From positions 149,092,043 to 149,156,042 of the forward strand of contig NC_071353.1 in NCBI RefSeq assembly GCF_943734655.1: DNA of 64,000 nucleotides, in the 5' to 3' direction. Shown here in pieces: positions 53,501 through 62,827 of this stretch (positions are counted from its first letter, which is position 1; every line of letters starts with the position of its first letter). A program made the translations under genes and the position numbers. Under the pieces are notes generated by a model. The model was not told the DNA's origin. It saw only the letters and a list, made by a program, of their open reading frames with translations, and did not search any database. This DNA comes from Sabethes cyaneus. Lineage: Eukaryota; Arthropoda; Insecta; Diptera; Culicidae.

Positions 53501-54759
53501 GGGAAAAACGTATCAAGCCATTTGCGACCGAAAAGTGGTAAAATAGTACGTGAATTTTTTTTGTTCTTTAAAATAATTATTTCCTGGTTGTCTTCACGTT
53601 TACCGTTTACATGCACTGATACAAAAACTACTCCCAATACTTCCAAACGCGCCCCATCAACTACAACCAAATTATTCTTATATGGCAAAAGAGGTACATG
53701 ATTTAAATTCTTAAAATACGTATGTTCATCAATGACGCTAACTGCCGATCCGCTATCCACTTCCATAGCCACTTTATATCCTTCAATAAATGAGTCTATC
53801 ATGCAAGGTTCGCTAATTCTTTTGATTGTAGAAATTTTCATGCATTTTTCTTCTTCCGTTTCAGATTCACTCGTTCGCATATCCTCCCTAAGCCGTTTAA
53901 AATAGTCGGGACGACTAGCTATTTTCACTGGAGAATCAGTTACAAATTTAACCTGCAACCTCTTCTTCCGCTTCATTTCAAAACAGTACTTTTTAGTATG
54001 TCCATCTTTCTTGCAATAATTGCAAAAATAGTTCCGTTTCCCAGAGAAAGATCGGCTTCTACTCCGGCTTAGACTCCTACTCTTACTTCTAAACTTTCCA
54101 CGACCTCTCGGATTATGCGACGATCTGTAAATCTTTCTGCCTCTATTCTCTAAATTAGCTACAACCGTCAGCCTATTATCACCAAGCATTCTGGTTCTTA
54201 CTCCAGCTACCTCTTTATTTACTATAGTTTTCTCGGTTTTGGCTAAGGTTAGATCTTCTTCCTCCAAAAGACGTTGCTGAACATGCTTATCAAACACACC
54301 CATGACCAGCTTGTCCCTGATAGCTGTTTCCTTGAAAGCCCCAAACATACAGCTTTCCGCTTGCAGTTTTACCTTCAAAATAAAATCCTCAGCTAACTCA
54401 CTTTCCGCTTGCATCATATTGTAGAACTTATATCGTTGAAACATATCAGTATCAACCTTGTCAAAACGTTTTTTTAAAGATTCTATGATTTCTTCATAGG
54501 ATTTCGTATCTAAATCTATGCCCGGGTGCAATAGTTTTAATTCACTGTACGTTTCGACTCCACACAGAGCCAGAAAATACGTTTTTTTATCGGTTTCGGG
54601 AATTTTGTTGCATTTAAAAACCCACTCAATTTGCTCAACGTACTGTGCAAAGGAAATAGTTCCTGGCACGTACGATTCCATCGAGCCTATCAGAGGCATT
54701 GTAAAATATGCACTTGAAATTACAACAGCTAACCAGTTTCCGGTAAATCCTTCTACCAC
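50566..54759 (-). CDS. gypsy element 3 gag-pol polyprotein
   Basis: A single intact frame of 1,397 codons from the first ATG. A likelier start is MPLIGSMESYV about 20 codons in. Gag is followed by an RS-rich basic stretch and one CCHC knuckle (CNYCKKDGHTKKYC). The aspartic protease has MEVDSGSAVSVI. RT has VIDCRVSINKLI, LDLAGAYTQLKLS, LPQGATSSASIFQKVM and FCYLDDVLIAG. RNase H has VVSDACSYGLGGVIA, LEALALVRTIKKFHKFLYGK and YTDHKPL. Integrase has HKNHSGITKIKQMARRSVYW with CRVCSHMA, then DFFYFQQKVYLVIIDSFSKW, VVTDGGPPFNS and NPQSNGQAERMVRL. All catalytic residues are present. Gag and pol are fused without a frameshift, unlike element 1. Confidence 0.95.
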   Translation of the reverse strand: MVEGFTGNWLAVVISSAYFTMPLIGSMESYVPGTISFAQYVEQIEWVFKCNKIPETDKKTYFLALCGVETYSELKLLHPGIDLDTKSYEEIIESLKKRFDKVDTDMFQRYKFYNMMQAESELAEDFILKVKLQAESCMFGAFKETAIRDKLVMGVFDKHVQQRLLEEEDLTLAKTEKTIVNKEVAGVRTRMLGDNRLTVVANLENRGRKIYRSSHNPRGRGKFRSKSRSLSRSRSRSFSGKRNYFCNYCKKDGHTKKYCFEMKRKKRLQVKFVTDSPVKIASRPDYFKRLREDMRTSESETEEEKCMKISTIKRISEPCMIDSFIEGYKVAMEVDSGSAVSVIDEHTYFKNLNHVPLLPYKNNLVVVDGARLEVLGVVFVSVHVNGKREDNQEIIILKNKKNSRTILPLFGRKWLDTFFPEWRNTFIPCARLNHTSVSEKTIGNTMDEIKSKFGHIFRKSFSDPIVGYEGDLILKEDRPIFRKAYEVPLRLRQKVIEHLDSLEKDGVITPIEVSEWASPVVVVVKKDQDIRLVIDCRVSINKLILPNTYPLPVAQDLFASLANAKVFCSLDLAGAYTQLKLSNRSRKFMVINTLKGLYTYNRLPQGATSSASIFQKVMDQILKGLSAVFCYLDDVLIAGTDYIDCKNKLLLVLERLSKANIKVNFKKCKFFVDSLPYLGHIITDKGLKPCSQKMETIRDAKPPRNVSELKAFLGLLNFYGKFISHLSARISCLYNLLKKDVKFVWSNECDRVFNECKRYLLNSNLLEFFDPAKPIIVVSDACSYGLGGVIAHEIDGVEKPISFTSFSLNKAQQSYPILHLEALALVRTIKKFHKFLYGKPFKVYTDHKPLLGIFGKEGKNTMYVTRLQRYVLELSIYDFEILYRPSTKMGNADFCSRFPLPQEVPKSLQREYIKSLNLTQDFPMDYHMIAKETGKDSFLQQIKQFLAEGWPHRLERRFKDVHAHYQDLEEIDGCLLFQDRVIIPAVLQKDILKLLHKNHSGITKIKQMARRSVYWFGLNNDIESFVKNCRVCSHMAIVPKPTKSLFWVPTTRPFSRIHADFFYFQQKVYLVIIDSFSKWLELEFMQNGTDCNKVIKKFTGLFARFGLPDVVVTDGGPPFNSIAFIKFLQRQGIKVLKSPPYNPQSNGQAERMVRLVKEVFKKFLLDPEIKSLDIEDKINYFLFNYRNTCLGLTGQFPSERVFTFKPKTILDLVNPKMDYKKNLNRSMHDGNLTTMSTNAKVPDPFMKLTTGDNILYKNHNPTDIRRWINAKFIKQISSNVFQVSLGGRLVSAHRQQLKLTSQQKQHFKKIIFDHPQRLGKRRRESYEEEDEDFYGFAADSFLFGDIESPVGFEAAEPEDVNREAEEHRHPTANAELVSLRRSNRRKKPRMYEDYVCY

Positions 54760-55378
54760 AGGTCCAGCGTCTCACTTGGTCGAGTTCAGCAAAGCAACAG
54801 CAGCAGCACACAAAATCTTGAAAGCAACCAGCAACCGATGACAAAAAAAACCAACCGCAACAATTCCGTTCGTTATATCGTTGTTAAAAATGTCCGCCAA
54901 ATCCAAATCCTCCAGTGATCGCTTTAAAAAACCGACGATTTGTTGCTCAAAACCATTCGGCAAATATCCACGGGAAAAGCGAAATCCTCTTTCTGTCGAT
55001 GTATACACAGGCAAACCGAAACACCAGCAAAAACCTGCCGTACTGCCTGGTAAAAGATGACAAAAGGTAAACAAGACAATAAGTCAACTGTGTGACAATA
55101 AATGTTTGTTTGCACCTTTGTTTAATAAACAAAGAAACAAAGGTCGCTTTGTTTAATGGAACAAAACAAATGATGGCGTTCCAAAAGCGTAAAATAAAGT
55201 CCGAATCTATAACAGCCTATTTTGTTCAGCAGAACAAAATGGAAAACAATTACCTATAGGCAAAATCCGCCTAAAGAAAAAATCACTTCTCCGCTGCGCA
55301 CACACGTTATATTCTTTTATTTCACTCACGGTGACCGAAAAAAAACTGTACGGGTAAAATCTCCACCTCGTACGCCAC
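54760..55378 (-). other. gypsy 3 leader and primer site
   Basis: About 620 bases between the 5' LTR and gag-pol. Next to the LTR the element strand reads GTGGCGTACGAGGTGGAGA, the probable primer site (TGGCG start). A 100-codon - strand frame (54772..55074) has no known motif and is probably untranslated leader. Confidence 0.55.
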
Positions 55379-55606
55379 TTTTGAATACTTAACACTCGCG
55401 GAATTCGGACCTTCTCGGTAAAGCAAACAAGTCTACTAGTCTTCACTTCAGAAACAAGAAATCGAACATAAACGTTCCGTTTATTCTTTTTATACCGACA
55501 GCTAATTCTTAGCTGTTCGAAAATGAACAACACATTTTACTCTCTCGAAACTGGCTATTCCAGTACTAGCTCTAGCTGACGAGGGGTGGTAAAAGCTGAT
55601 ATTACA
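55379..55606 (-). repeat. 5' LTR of gypsy element 3
   Basis: 228 bp, identical by eye to the 3' LTR. The GCAAC duplicate follows at 55607. Confidence 0.93.
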
Positions 55607-55626
55607 GCAACAAGTAAATATAAGAG

Positions 55627-56610
55627 GTTATGGGCACCCCGAAGGAAACTGCGCACGGAATACCCCAATATTCCGGTGGATTAGGTTTTGAGAATTGGAG
55701 TTTTCGGGTCCAGATGTTTCTAGACGCGATGTTAGTGTTACAAGTCCTGCAGCGGAAGCAGAGAAAAAGGTATTTCTAGATGCGGACCAAAAGGCGAAGA
55801 GTTTGATTGTTGGATTCCTGGCTGATGAAATTCTGCCAGTAGTCCGGAATTAGCGCACCGTAAAAGAAATGTGTTCAAGTCTGTGCGAAGTTTTCTCGAA
55901 AAAGTCGGTGGCTAACCAAACGCTACTGAGAAAGCAAATTGGACGACTGCGAATCAAAGAAGGGGACCCAATGCGACCGCATACTTTGGCCTTTAATAAC
56001 TTGGTGAGGCAGTTGAAGACGGCTGGGCCGAACAGGCTGCTTATGGAGATCTCGTGGCACAGTTATTCCTGACATCGCCAGATTCGTGTAACACGGTAGT
56101 TACGATGCTCGAAAATATGAAGGAGGAGAATCTTACGTTGGTTGTGGTGAAACAAAGACTCCTGACTGAAGCGCAGAAACGTGCTGATCGAGTGCAAGAT
56201 TCAGCTGAAGAGAACTCGGCGGCATTTGCACGAAGCCAGCGTAGTGGCAAATTCAAGGGAAAATTTCACAAATGTAGCAAAGTGAGTCAAAGTCATTCTA
56301 AAGCAAAACGCGGTCAGCTTCATGGTGAGTCGTAATGATGTAACAAAATCCGACGAAAGGATGGTACACTTCAAACTAGATTCCGGAGCGTCAGATCATT
56401 TGATGAACGTCTAGGTATTTTTCGATCCCTGCGAATGCCCTAGGACCCCGGTAGTGATAAAACATATTGATGTGAAACATCACTTTAGCAGGGATCTAGT
56501 GTTAAATGGTACTCTGGATATCAAGCCTATCGGAACCTGTGATCAGCTGGCAGATTTATTCACAAAGCCTCTACGAGCTACCCGGCTCAAATTGCTGATA
56601 TAAAACTTAA
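55627..56610 (+). pseudogene. copia gag, protease and RNase H remnants
   Basis: The + strand has gag-type segments EAEKKVFLDADQKAKSLIVG, MCSSLCEVFSKKSVANQTLL, IGRLRIKEGDPMRPHTLAFN and LFLTSPDSCNTVVTMLENM, the pattern of copia gag (UBN2). Then comes FKLDSGASDHLMN (protease, 56375). The next recognisable block is HIDVKHHFSRDLVLNGTLDI, KPIGTCDQLADLFTKPL, the very end of copia RNase H. Integrase and RT are therefore deleted. Stops and shifts occur in gag. Confidence 0.8.
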
Positions 56611-56666
56611 GATTGTCGGTTTGAGCGGGCGGTTGGACATTGTAAATCTCGAATCTATCGTAGCTA

Positions 56667-56819
56667 CAGTGACTATAGATTACAGAGGTGACAAGGCACT
56701 CAAGAACCGCTAAATTTTGAATCAAAGTATAGAATTACCTTTGTTTAGAATGGTTCTCTGTGCTTTGATTCAAGATTTAGCGGTTTTCAAGTGCCTTGTC
56801 GCCTCTGTAATCGCAGTCT
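56667..56819. mobile_element. 153-bp hairpin MITE in copia LTR
   Basis: Inverted arms of about 49 bases (GATTACAGAGGTGACAAGGC, CTCAAGAACCGCTAAATTTT and complements) lie between ATCGTAGC and GTTGCTGGTATGATACC. Those two flanks are contiguous in the other LTR. Ends resemble CAGTGACT/CAGACTG. The target duplication is unclear. Confidence 0.75.
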
Positions 56820-56879
56820 GTGTTGCTGGTATGATACCATAGCAACAAGTAAACATAAGAACTTTGTCAAATTTTGCTC

Positions 56880-57815
56880 GGCTGAGACGGTACTGTCAAA
56901 TGAGACAAAATTGACTCAAAGTGATCGGACCATCCCTGACTGCCAAAGAAATACAATAGAGATTTGTATAACGCGGATTTCTATAGCGCGGGTACCACGA
57001 TATTTCTATAACGAGGTTTTCCGCGCATAACAAATACACGTAGCATATGGATATTGAGGTTATTGGGGCTAAACTCGAATTTTAAGCGATTTTGAACAAA
57101 TACGACCGTGGTGTCTTTTAAGAAGTTGTAGGGCATATAATAGTTGACTCTCTAAGTGTTATACAGAAACCACAAAGTTGCGGGTTGGCCTGCTGGAGGT
57201 TCCGGAACATCCGTTGAAATTTTCGTATTGGTAAAGTTGGTTAAAATTGGTAAAATATTTTTGTAGTAACTAAGGTCGGGTAATTGATACAATTTAAAAA
57301 AAAAAGTAATAAATAAGTAACCTTAGGAAGGTGCTCCTCTTAGGAAGTAAGGTGCTCCTCCGGAAAATTCAGAATATATCGTGAATTTTTAGTGTAATTT
57401 GACTACACAAGAAGTATATTTCGACTATTTCTGAGTCAATTTGGCCATTGGATGGTTTACCGGGAGAAAATTCAAAGCTTACTTGAAATTGGTCACTGGA
57501 AATGCAAATGTATTTGATTTGTAACAGATCAAAATGAAATGGAATATCAGCAATCCTCAACTAAATAGGCCGCTCACGACTCGACATGGTCGCTAAAACG
57601 TTCACTGGAAAATTAGGATTTGCCGTCAAAGTGAACAATAAGTGAAAATTCATGCTGAAGTCCGCGTTACAATTTGAAAAAGAACATTTGAACATTGAAC
57701 ATTTCGGATTTAGAAACAGAAATTATGCAAATACTGCAAATGTTCACTGACAAAGGTCATTTCGCAAGTTTGTTGAAATTGCCAATTTTGCTAGTGTAAT
57801 TTGATAGATTTGGTA
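56880..57815. other. Mostly unrecognised, possible mariner end
   Basis: Around 56945-57030 the sequence TTTGTATAACGCGGATTTCT, ATAGCGCGGGTACCACGATA resembles terminal repeats of some Tc1/mariner-like elements. The remainder is AT-rich; a 20-base direct repeat GGAAG-AAGGTGCTCCTC occurs near 57325-57360. Confidence 0.3.
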
Positions 57816-57952
57816 TAGTAAACTGAACTACCGGTAACATTTACTATACTTACAAATCTAATACAAAATTATACAAAAGTTGAGATATTTGCTATTAGAT
57901 TTGTAAGTATTGTAAGTAACATTTACTATGTTACCGGTAGTACAGTTTACCA
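57816..57952. mobile_element. 137-bp hairpin MITE
   Basis: Arms AGTAAACTGAACTACCGGTA and its near-complement TACCGGTAGTACAGTTTACC. Inner parts TACTTACAAATCTAATA and TATTAGATTTGTAAGTA also pair. No target duplication is certain. Confidence 0.6.
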
Positions 57953-58599
57953 GGTATTGTGCTTTTTTGGGAAAATTTTAACAGAAATCTAACTATCGTA
58001 GTTAGCCATGGCTATTCCGTAATCCGCATTGACGGTATCTAATATTTTTATGGGTTTTGCCTGAGAAAAAATGAGAGAAAAGTTTCACCTTTTCCTGGAC
58101 AATTCAGAATGGGGCTTCTTGTAAGACCGAACAGGCTACGAAAACTTTGTTGCTTTCGTCAACGCGATAAGCAGTTCGATGCCCTTAATCATCAATTTTA
58201 ATTATTTAATATCGGATCTTTCGATGCATTTCATAGTGGGCAGGTTGAGTCATAAACCGCTGAATTTTGAAGTAGGACTACTTCTTTGATTTCTATATTG
58301 GGGTGCACTTTAGAAAAACGAAAAGGGAACATGTAACGAAAAGTGGTCATGGTTTGCACGCCTATAACTCAGTCATCCGTCAACAGATTCTAGAGATATT
58401 GGTATCAATCGTTTGAAAATTTTTCAAAAAATCCATAACAATACAATAGATTCCATGTTTCCCAAACAGACGTTTAATAATTGAGAAAATATTAGACTAT
58501 ATTCATTATTTCATTATTTTCATGTTTTTGCCTTCCCACGCCAATGCTTCCCTAGCACAGATGACAGAAATATATACGAGATGCGCTATGGGTTTTGAT

Positions 58600-59191
58600 T
58601 GTATTTAATTTACGCTCTATAGAATCCGCTCGAAAATTGTTGAGCTTCAGTGGGTGTTGCTTGCTCGGAATAAGGCATCGAAGACATTCAAATTCACCAA
58701 GCAAGACGCCAACAATCCGAAGAAGCCACCGACTCGCCCGCCAGCGAACGATATGGTTTTTGCTGCTATCAATACCCAGTAAAATCAATGGATCCTCGCT
58801 GCAAGCCGTTAGAAGTAAATCGCCGCTAGCCACAATTGTGACGTTCCAAGGTTGGACACATTCGTGAAAAAGGTTTTGAAATTAGCTGTCGAAAAGCTGG
58901 TCCAAACAAAAAGAACAGGCGCTTCCGATTTGTTCAAGGTTGACAATATCTTTGCTAACTGCTGCAAAGGCGGCTCCGATTAAAGCTGTACTACTGGAGT
59001 AAATATGCGGGTGCCCCGAACAAAAATCTACTAAGCCAATGAAAACCGTAGCAAAAGGCACCGAAAGCCCCAGAGTCAAAGGAAGTCGTTCCAGCGGAGA
59101 AGGTGCCCGAAAAAAACTGTTGCCTAGATGTAAATTTCCTTGATTTGCATTACTAATATCTGGTAGAAAACAATCAGTTCTTTTAAGAACT
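58600..59191 (+). pseudogene. Histone H1 pseudogene 1
   Basis: Pieces of a linker histone in three frames. 58690-58780 reads NNPKKPPTRPPANDMVFAAI (H1 globular domain start). 58785-58865 reads KINGSSLQAV. 58860-58940 reads VKKVLKLAVEKLVQTKRTGA then SDLFKVD, matching the H1 run of KKALK-LVQTKGTGASGSFK. A basic C-terminal part ends ARKKLLPRCKF. A 16-nt stem-loop AGTTCTTTTAAGAACT at 59176..59191 resembles the 3' element of replication-dependent histone mRNAs. Frameshifts and stops show it is dead. Confidence 0.75.
59176..59191 (+). terminator. Histone-type 3' stem-loop
   Basis: Six-base stem AGTTCT/AGAACT with a TTTA loop, close to the histone mRNA consensus. It lies downstream of H1 pseudogene 1 and is followed by GAATAAAAAG. 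Confidence 0.65.
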
Positions 59192-59479
59192 ACTGAATAA
59201 AAAGTATACGAAGCAGTTAAATTGATTTTTCTCACATTTTAAAGTGATGTTAGCAGTTTAGTATGAGCGTTCGAAGTATGAGCCCGTCAGAAATTACATG
59301 TTTAAACTGTATTAAGACAAACACAACTGTGAGTGCACGTCTGCCATGCTCGTTGCCGTGCCATCCCTGTGTTCAAACAATGTACGGACCGGAGTACGGT
59401 TTCGTTGTACCGCCTTTCTTTCGTGTCTATGATTCTCTGCCCTACGTTGATCCGCCTTTGTTACAACTTGCTGCCATTT

Positions 59480-59880
59480 GCTCTGGTATATAATCAGAAG
59501 TAAGTCGGCGAACGGCATCATTTTTGTATTGGCATTGGTACGGTGCAGAAGCAGAACAGACAGCAGAGAGTTGCGATTTCCCTCACTGGACTCGGCAAAC
59601 TGGTAAAACGCAGCGCAGCGGCAGCAGCAGTAGCGGATCATTGTTTGGTGTAGAGTGCGCTGAACGTGTTGGTACAGGAGCATTGATCTATTATCAGCTG
59701 TATTAGAATATTTGGTTGCGGGAGCGGAAGAGCTTGAATCAATGGAAAATGCTCTGTCCGGTAACCATTGTCACCATTGCTTTGGGAGGTGTTGTTTCAA
59801 ACATTCAAGCCATTCTGCTGGCCGGATTTTCAACCACATAATTTACCACAACACGTCCTTTTTAGGACGAACGAATTTGT
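59480..59880 (+). pseudogene. Histone H2A pseudogene 1
   Basis: A TATA-like GGTATATAATC at 59484 precedes H2A-like sequence: LGKTGKTQRSG near 59590 (from SGRGKGGK), VECAERVGTGALIYYQL near 59655 (from NYAERVGAGAPVYLAAV), LEYLVAGAEELES near 59705, then in another frame VTIALGGVVSNIQAILL near 59765 (from VTIAQGGVLPNIQAVLL). The central helices are deleted. The order and the 3' stem-loop at 59854 make the assignment to H2A firm, and the copy is non-functional. Confidence 0.78.
59854..59869 (+). terminator. Histone-type 3' stem-loop
   Basis: CGTCCTTTTTAGGACG has a perfect six-base stem and a TTTT loop. The outer pair is swapped relative to the GGTCCT...AGGACC consensus, so pairing is kept. GAAGAGATT 20 bases downstream resembles a histone downstream element. 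Confidence 0.7.
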
Positions 59881-60109
59881 TTATGAAGAGATTAAAATTT
59901 TCTGCATACTAAATTTCTTTACTTAAATTTCCAAATGTCGCTGATTCTTTAAATCATGAAGAATTTCTTCTGATTTGATCTATAAAACGATAAATATGTG
60001 GTGACTCACCATGCGGTCTTCTAACTCATGACGTTGCTTTAATCTTGCCTTCCCACGCCAATGCTTCCCTAACACGGATGACAGAAATATATAGGAGAAG
60101 AGCTGTGGA

Positions 60110-60605
60110 TTAAATTCCCTTTGAATCAAAGTTTGAGTGTATTTAATTTACGCTCTATAGAATCCGCTCGAAAATCGTTGAGCTTCAGCTGTTCTTCCCC
60201 GGAATAAGGCAACGAAGACATCCAAATTCACTAAGCGAGACGCCAATAAACCGAAGAGTCAACGGATCTTCGTTGCAAGCCGTCTAGAAGTATATCGCCG
60301 CCAGCTACAATTGTGACGTTTCAAAGTTGGACACATTCGTGAAAAAGGCTTTGAAGTTAGTTTTCAACAAGAGAAAGCTGGTCCAAATAAAGAACTGGCG
60401 CTTCCGCTTCGTTCGCCTATCAAACTTGCTAGCGAGAAGCAAGATTACTAAGTCAATAAAGACCATAGCAAAGGCTTCGAAAACTCCAAAGCCAAAAGAA
60501 GTTCTAACGGAGAATGCGGTCCGAAAAAAGCTGCTGCCAAGCAGTAAATTTCTTCGATTTGTATAATTAACAGCTGGTAGAAAACAATCACTTCTTTTAA
60601 GAACT
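60110..60605 (+). pseudogene. Histone H1 pseudogene 2
   Basis: 60255-60400 reads VNGSSLQAV, one stop, then KYIAASYNCDVSKLDTFVKK, ALKL. This matches the H1 globular domain NGSSLQAIKKYIAANY...KLAPFIKKALK. The frame continues KRKLVQIKNWRFRF and a lysine-rich tail (SIKTIAKASKTPKPKEVLTE) to a stop at about 60566. The first part of the globular domain is deleted. A stem-loop ACTTCTTTTAAGAACT with one mismatch is at 60590..60605. Confidence 0.78.
60590..60605 (+). terminator. Degenerate histone 3' stem-loop
   Basis: ACTTCTTTTAAGAACT, one unpaired position in the stem, in the same place relative to H1 as the loop at 59176. Confidence 0.6.
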
Positions 60606-60629
60606 ACTGAATAAGTATATGAAGCAGTT

Positions 60630-60815
60630 GAATTGATTTTGCGAACGGCATCATTTTCACGTTGTTTGGGTTACAAATAATAACGAGAGTTACGATTTTA
60701 TCTCCCTGTCCGGATCCGGACGCGGCAAAGGTGGTAAAACTCGGCAGCAGCCGATTATTGTTTGGTGTGGAGTGGAAATTACGCCGACCGTGTTGGATTC
60801 GAAACATCAATCTAT
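60630..60815 (+). pseudogene. Histone H2A pseudogene 2, 5' part
   Basis: After the same GCGAACGGCATCATTTT leader seen before H2A pseudogene 1, the frame reads LSGSGRGKGGKTRQQPIIVW near 60708, the H2A N-terminus SGRGKGGK. It is cut at 60817 by a hairpin MITE that starts 60818. Confidence 0.72.
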
Positions 60816-60817
60816 TA

Positions 60818-61028
60818 TTGTCAATTGCAAGGAAAATTGTCCAATCAATAAGTGCGCAATCGCTCATAAAAGTACTATTTTAGCTTAAATCGTTTCGGTC
60901 TCTTCGGCGCACTTATTGCTTGGAAGATAACGAAAAAGGGCGCCGAAGATCGAAACGATTTAATGCAAAATAGCACTTTATGAGCGATATCGCACTTTGG
61001 ATGGTACAATTTTACTTGCAATTGACAA
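60818..61028. mobile_element. Hairpin MITE copy 3
   Basis: 211 bp, same family as 22662..22874, flanked by TA (60816..60817, 61029..61030). It has a few small deletions. It truncates the H2A-like pseudogene to its left. Confidence 0.88.
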
Positions 61029-61109
61029 TAAGCTGCTATAATAGAATATTAAATATGCTAGAAAACCCAAAGTTTGGTCGCGGAAGCAAAGGGTTTAAAT
61101 TGGTGGGAA

Positions 61110-61764
61110 TAGTGATGTCCGAAATTTTCAATTATTCGATTACCGATTAATCGGTGAGCCTTGTCTGCACTAATCGATTAATTCAACTATTCGTGCTAGA
61201 GAGCTTTCTGACAGCTCAAGCACCCACACTAGCGAACACGAAATACGCGTGTATATACATGATGTTTACCTCATTTTAGGGAACAGCTGATGCTGGAGGA
61301 ACAAACCGAAAAATAGCGATTACTAGTTGTGTTTCTCCGTTTGCCACACTGCAGAGCACATATTTCGGTCAAATTTTTCATCCTGTTCCAAATTCAAGCA
61401 CATATTTTGAAAATTTGCTGGTATTTAAGCCAGCGGAAGACGAAACTCATTCTGTACCTTGGTGACAAAGGAATGCATCTCTTTTGTTTACTGTTGTTGT
61501 TTGCCTCATTTCATGCACCAATACACACATAACTGGAAAGATCTAGTGGTCTTCGATTAGAAATATTCGCATATTTCTTTGCATAATTCGATTAATCGAG
61601 CGATTATGAACGATTACCGAGCATTATTCGGGGATTATACGTACTGATTGAACTATTCGATTAATTCAACTACTCGTGCTGGCATTATTCGATTAAAAAT
61701 TATTCGAATATTCCTTGTGTTATTCGATTAGTTGAATTAATCGAACGATTAACGGACATCACTA
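61110..61764. mobile_element. hAT-like MITE, TAGTGATGTCCG ends
   Basis: 655 bp with inverted ends TAGTGATGTCCG. Subterminal clusters of TTCGATTAATCG-type motifs occur on both sides. The end sequence resembles hAT termini, but no 8-bp duplication was found. Confidence 0.6.
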
Positions 61765-62035
61765 AGCCCATCTGAAGGACGAAAGTTGACAATGGACACT
61801 ACGAGTCAGAAATTTGAGAATTAGAGATTAATGAACGGACCTTTTCAGGTCCACCATATAAATTAGCTGAAGAGTTGAAATTATGAATTTCTCACATGAA
61901 AGAACACAATTCTTTAATGCGCAACTTGAGCATCTATATATGAAATTCATACAAAAATCACCGGCTTTAGCATTGGGAGAAAAATTGCGCTACATTCGTA
62001 GTCCTACTTCAAGCCTGCGCCCGTGCCACTAGGCA

Positions 62036-62760
62036 TGGACCCTTATACTTTTTATTCCTATTTCACATTTTTCAATTCAAGGTTGAATGAATATAATTCC
62101 GAACTCAAAGAACAATTTTCGCTTGTTGACATCTTTTACGGATGTTCCGGATTTGTCGGAGAATCGCATGATGGCTTCTCAATAGCACGGGTTGCTTACT
62201 TTACTTATATTACGCCAAATAATAAGCCATAGGGACTTTAAAAAGAATTTTGAAGCTATGAGAAGACTTCACAGAAATGAAAATTTAGCGAATGGTCGCT
62301 TATCCGCGATAGAATGTTACTCTTCAACCGGTTCGCTGAATGCAGATCAAATTCGCCACCTATGTATCGAATAATTTCGACTCCACTGCACTGAAACTGA
62401 TCGACGACCACGATATAATTAATGCTATAAAAGGCTTGTTACAACATCATCGCACTCTCTTATTCCATTACGCCGTAGTACAGGAAACGTCAGGAAACTA
62501 CTTACCAGTGTACTTTAATGTAAGGTTCATTATAGATTTAAAAATTTAAAAAGTGGCTTAGTGTGGCAGTGAAATATCCGAAAATTCTTGAGTTATCGCT
62601 AGCGAATGTTCCGGACAGGCTTGGCATACACTTTTCGCCTCGATTTTGCTCTTTTGATTACTGCATCTCAGCTAAGCAAAATTTGAAAAAGTGATGTATG
62701 GGGCATTTGTAGAATTTATTATTATCTTCAATATTGCTGAAGTAAGCATTACTGTGCATT
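62036..62760. other. No recognised gene
   Basis: Three short + strand frames of 60-70 codons (62023..62549) overlap and read smoothly, but match no family I know. They could be a decayed unknown gene or transposon. Confidence 0.3.
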
Positions 62761-62793
62761 TTGTATTTATGGCGCTATAAGGCTGCTACCCTC

Positions 62794-62827
62794 TTGGTAG
62801 CAAAAAGAGCGCTCTTTTTGCTACCAA
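62794..62827. repeat. 34-bp perfect palindrome
   Basis: TTGGTAGCAAAAAGAGC followed immediately by its exact complement, with no spacer. It lies 60 bases upstream of the terminal tandem array. Confidence 0.9.

Larger units (their letters stand above)
50202..55606 (-). mobile_element. Ty3/gypsy element 3, full length
   Basis: 5,405 bp on the - strand. The two 228-bp LTRs (55379..55606 as 5' and 50202..50429 as 3') are identical by eye. Their element-strand start is TGTAATATC. The flanking 5-bp duplication is GCAAC (50197..50201, 55607..55611). The target is a copia LTR whose other copy at 56840 shows the uninterrupted sequence. A single intact gag-pol ORF and identical LTRs indicate a very recent insertion. 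Confidence 0.95.
50137..56870 (+). mobile_element. Ty1/copia element, deleted and split
   Basis: LTR-like ends share CATTGTAAATCTCG, ATCGTAGC and ACCATAGCAACAAGTAAA at 50145-50201/55612-55620 and 56637-56855. The first LTR is split by gypsy element 3. The sequence GGTTATGGGCACC after the 5' LTR (55627) matches the start of the copia primer site, which pairs with an internal part of initiator tRNA-Met. Inside are gag, a protease motif and the RNase H end, with integrase and most of RT deleted. The 3' LTR contains a 153-bp MITE. The left LTR boundary is approximate. Confidence 0.75.
58262..62035 (+). repeat. Histone-associated repeat unit, copy 2
   Basis: Begins TTGAAGTAGGACTACTTCTT and ends GTAGTCCTACTTCAA, then GCCTGCGCCCG. 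It contains two rounds of H1-like then H2A-like pseudogene, a hairpin MITE and a hAT-like element. The promoter-like block TTGCCTTCCCACGCCAATGC, TTCCCTAGCACAGATGACAG precedes each H1 relic (58532 and 60045) and also occurs in copy 1 (42515). Confidence 0.7.
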
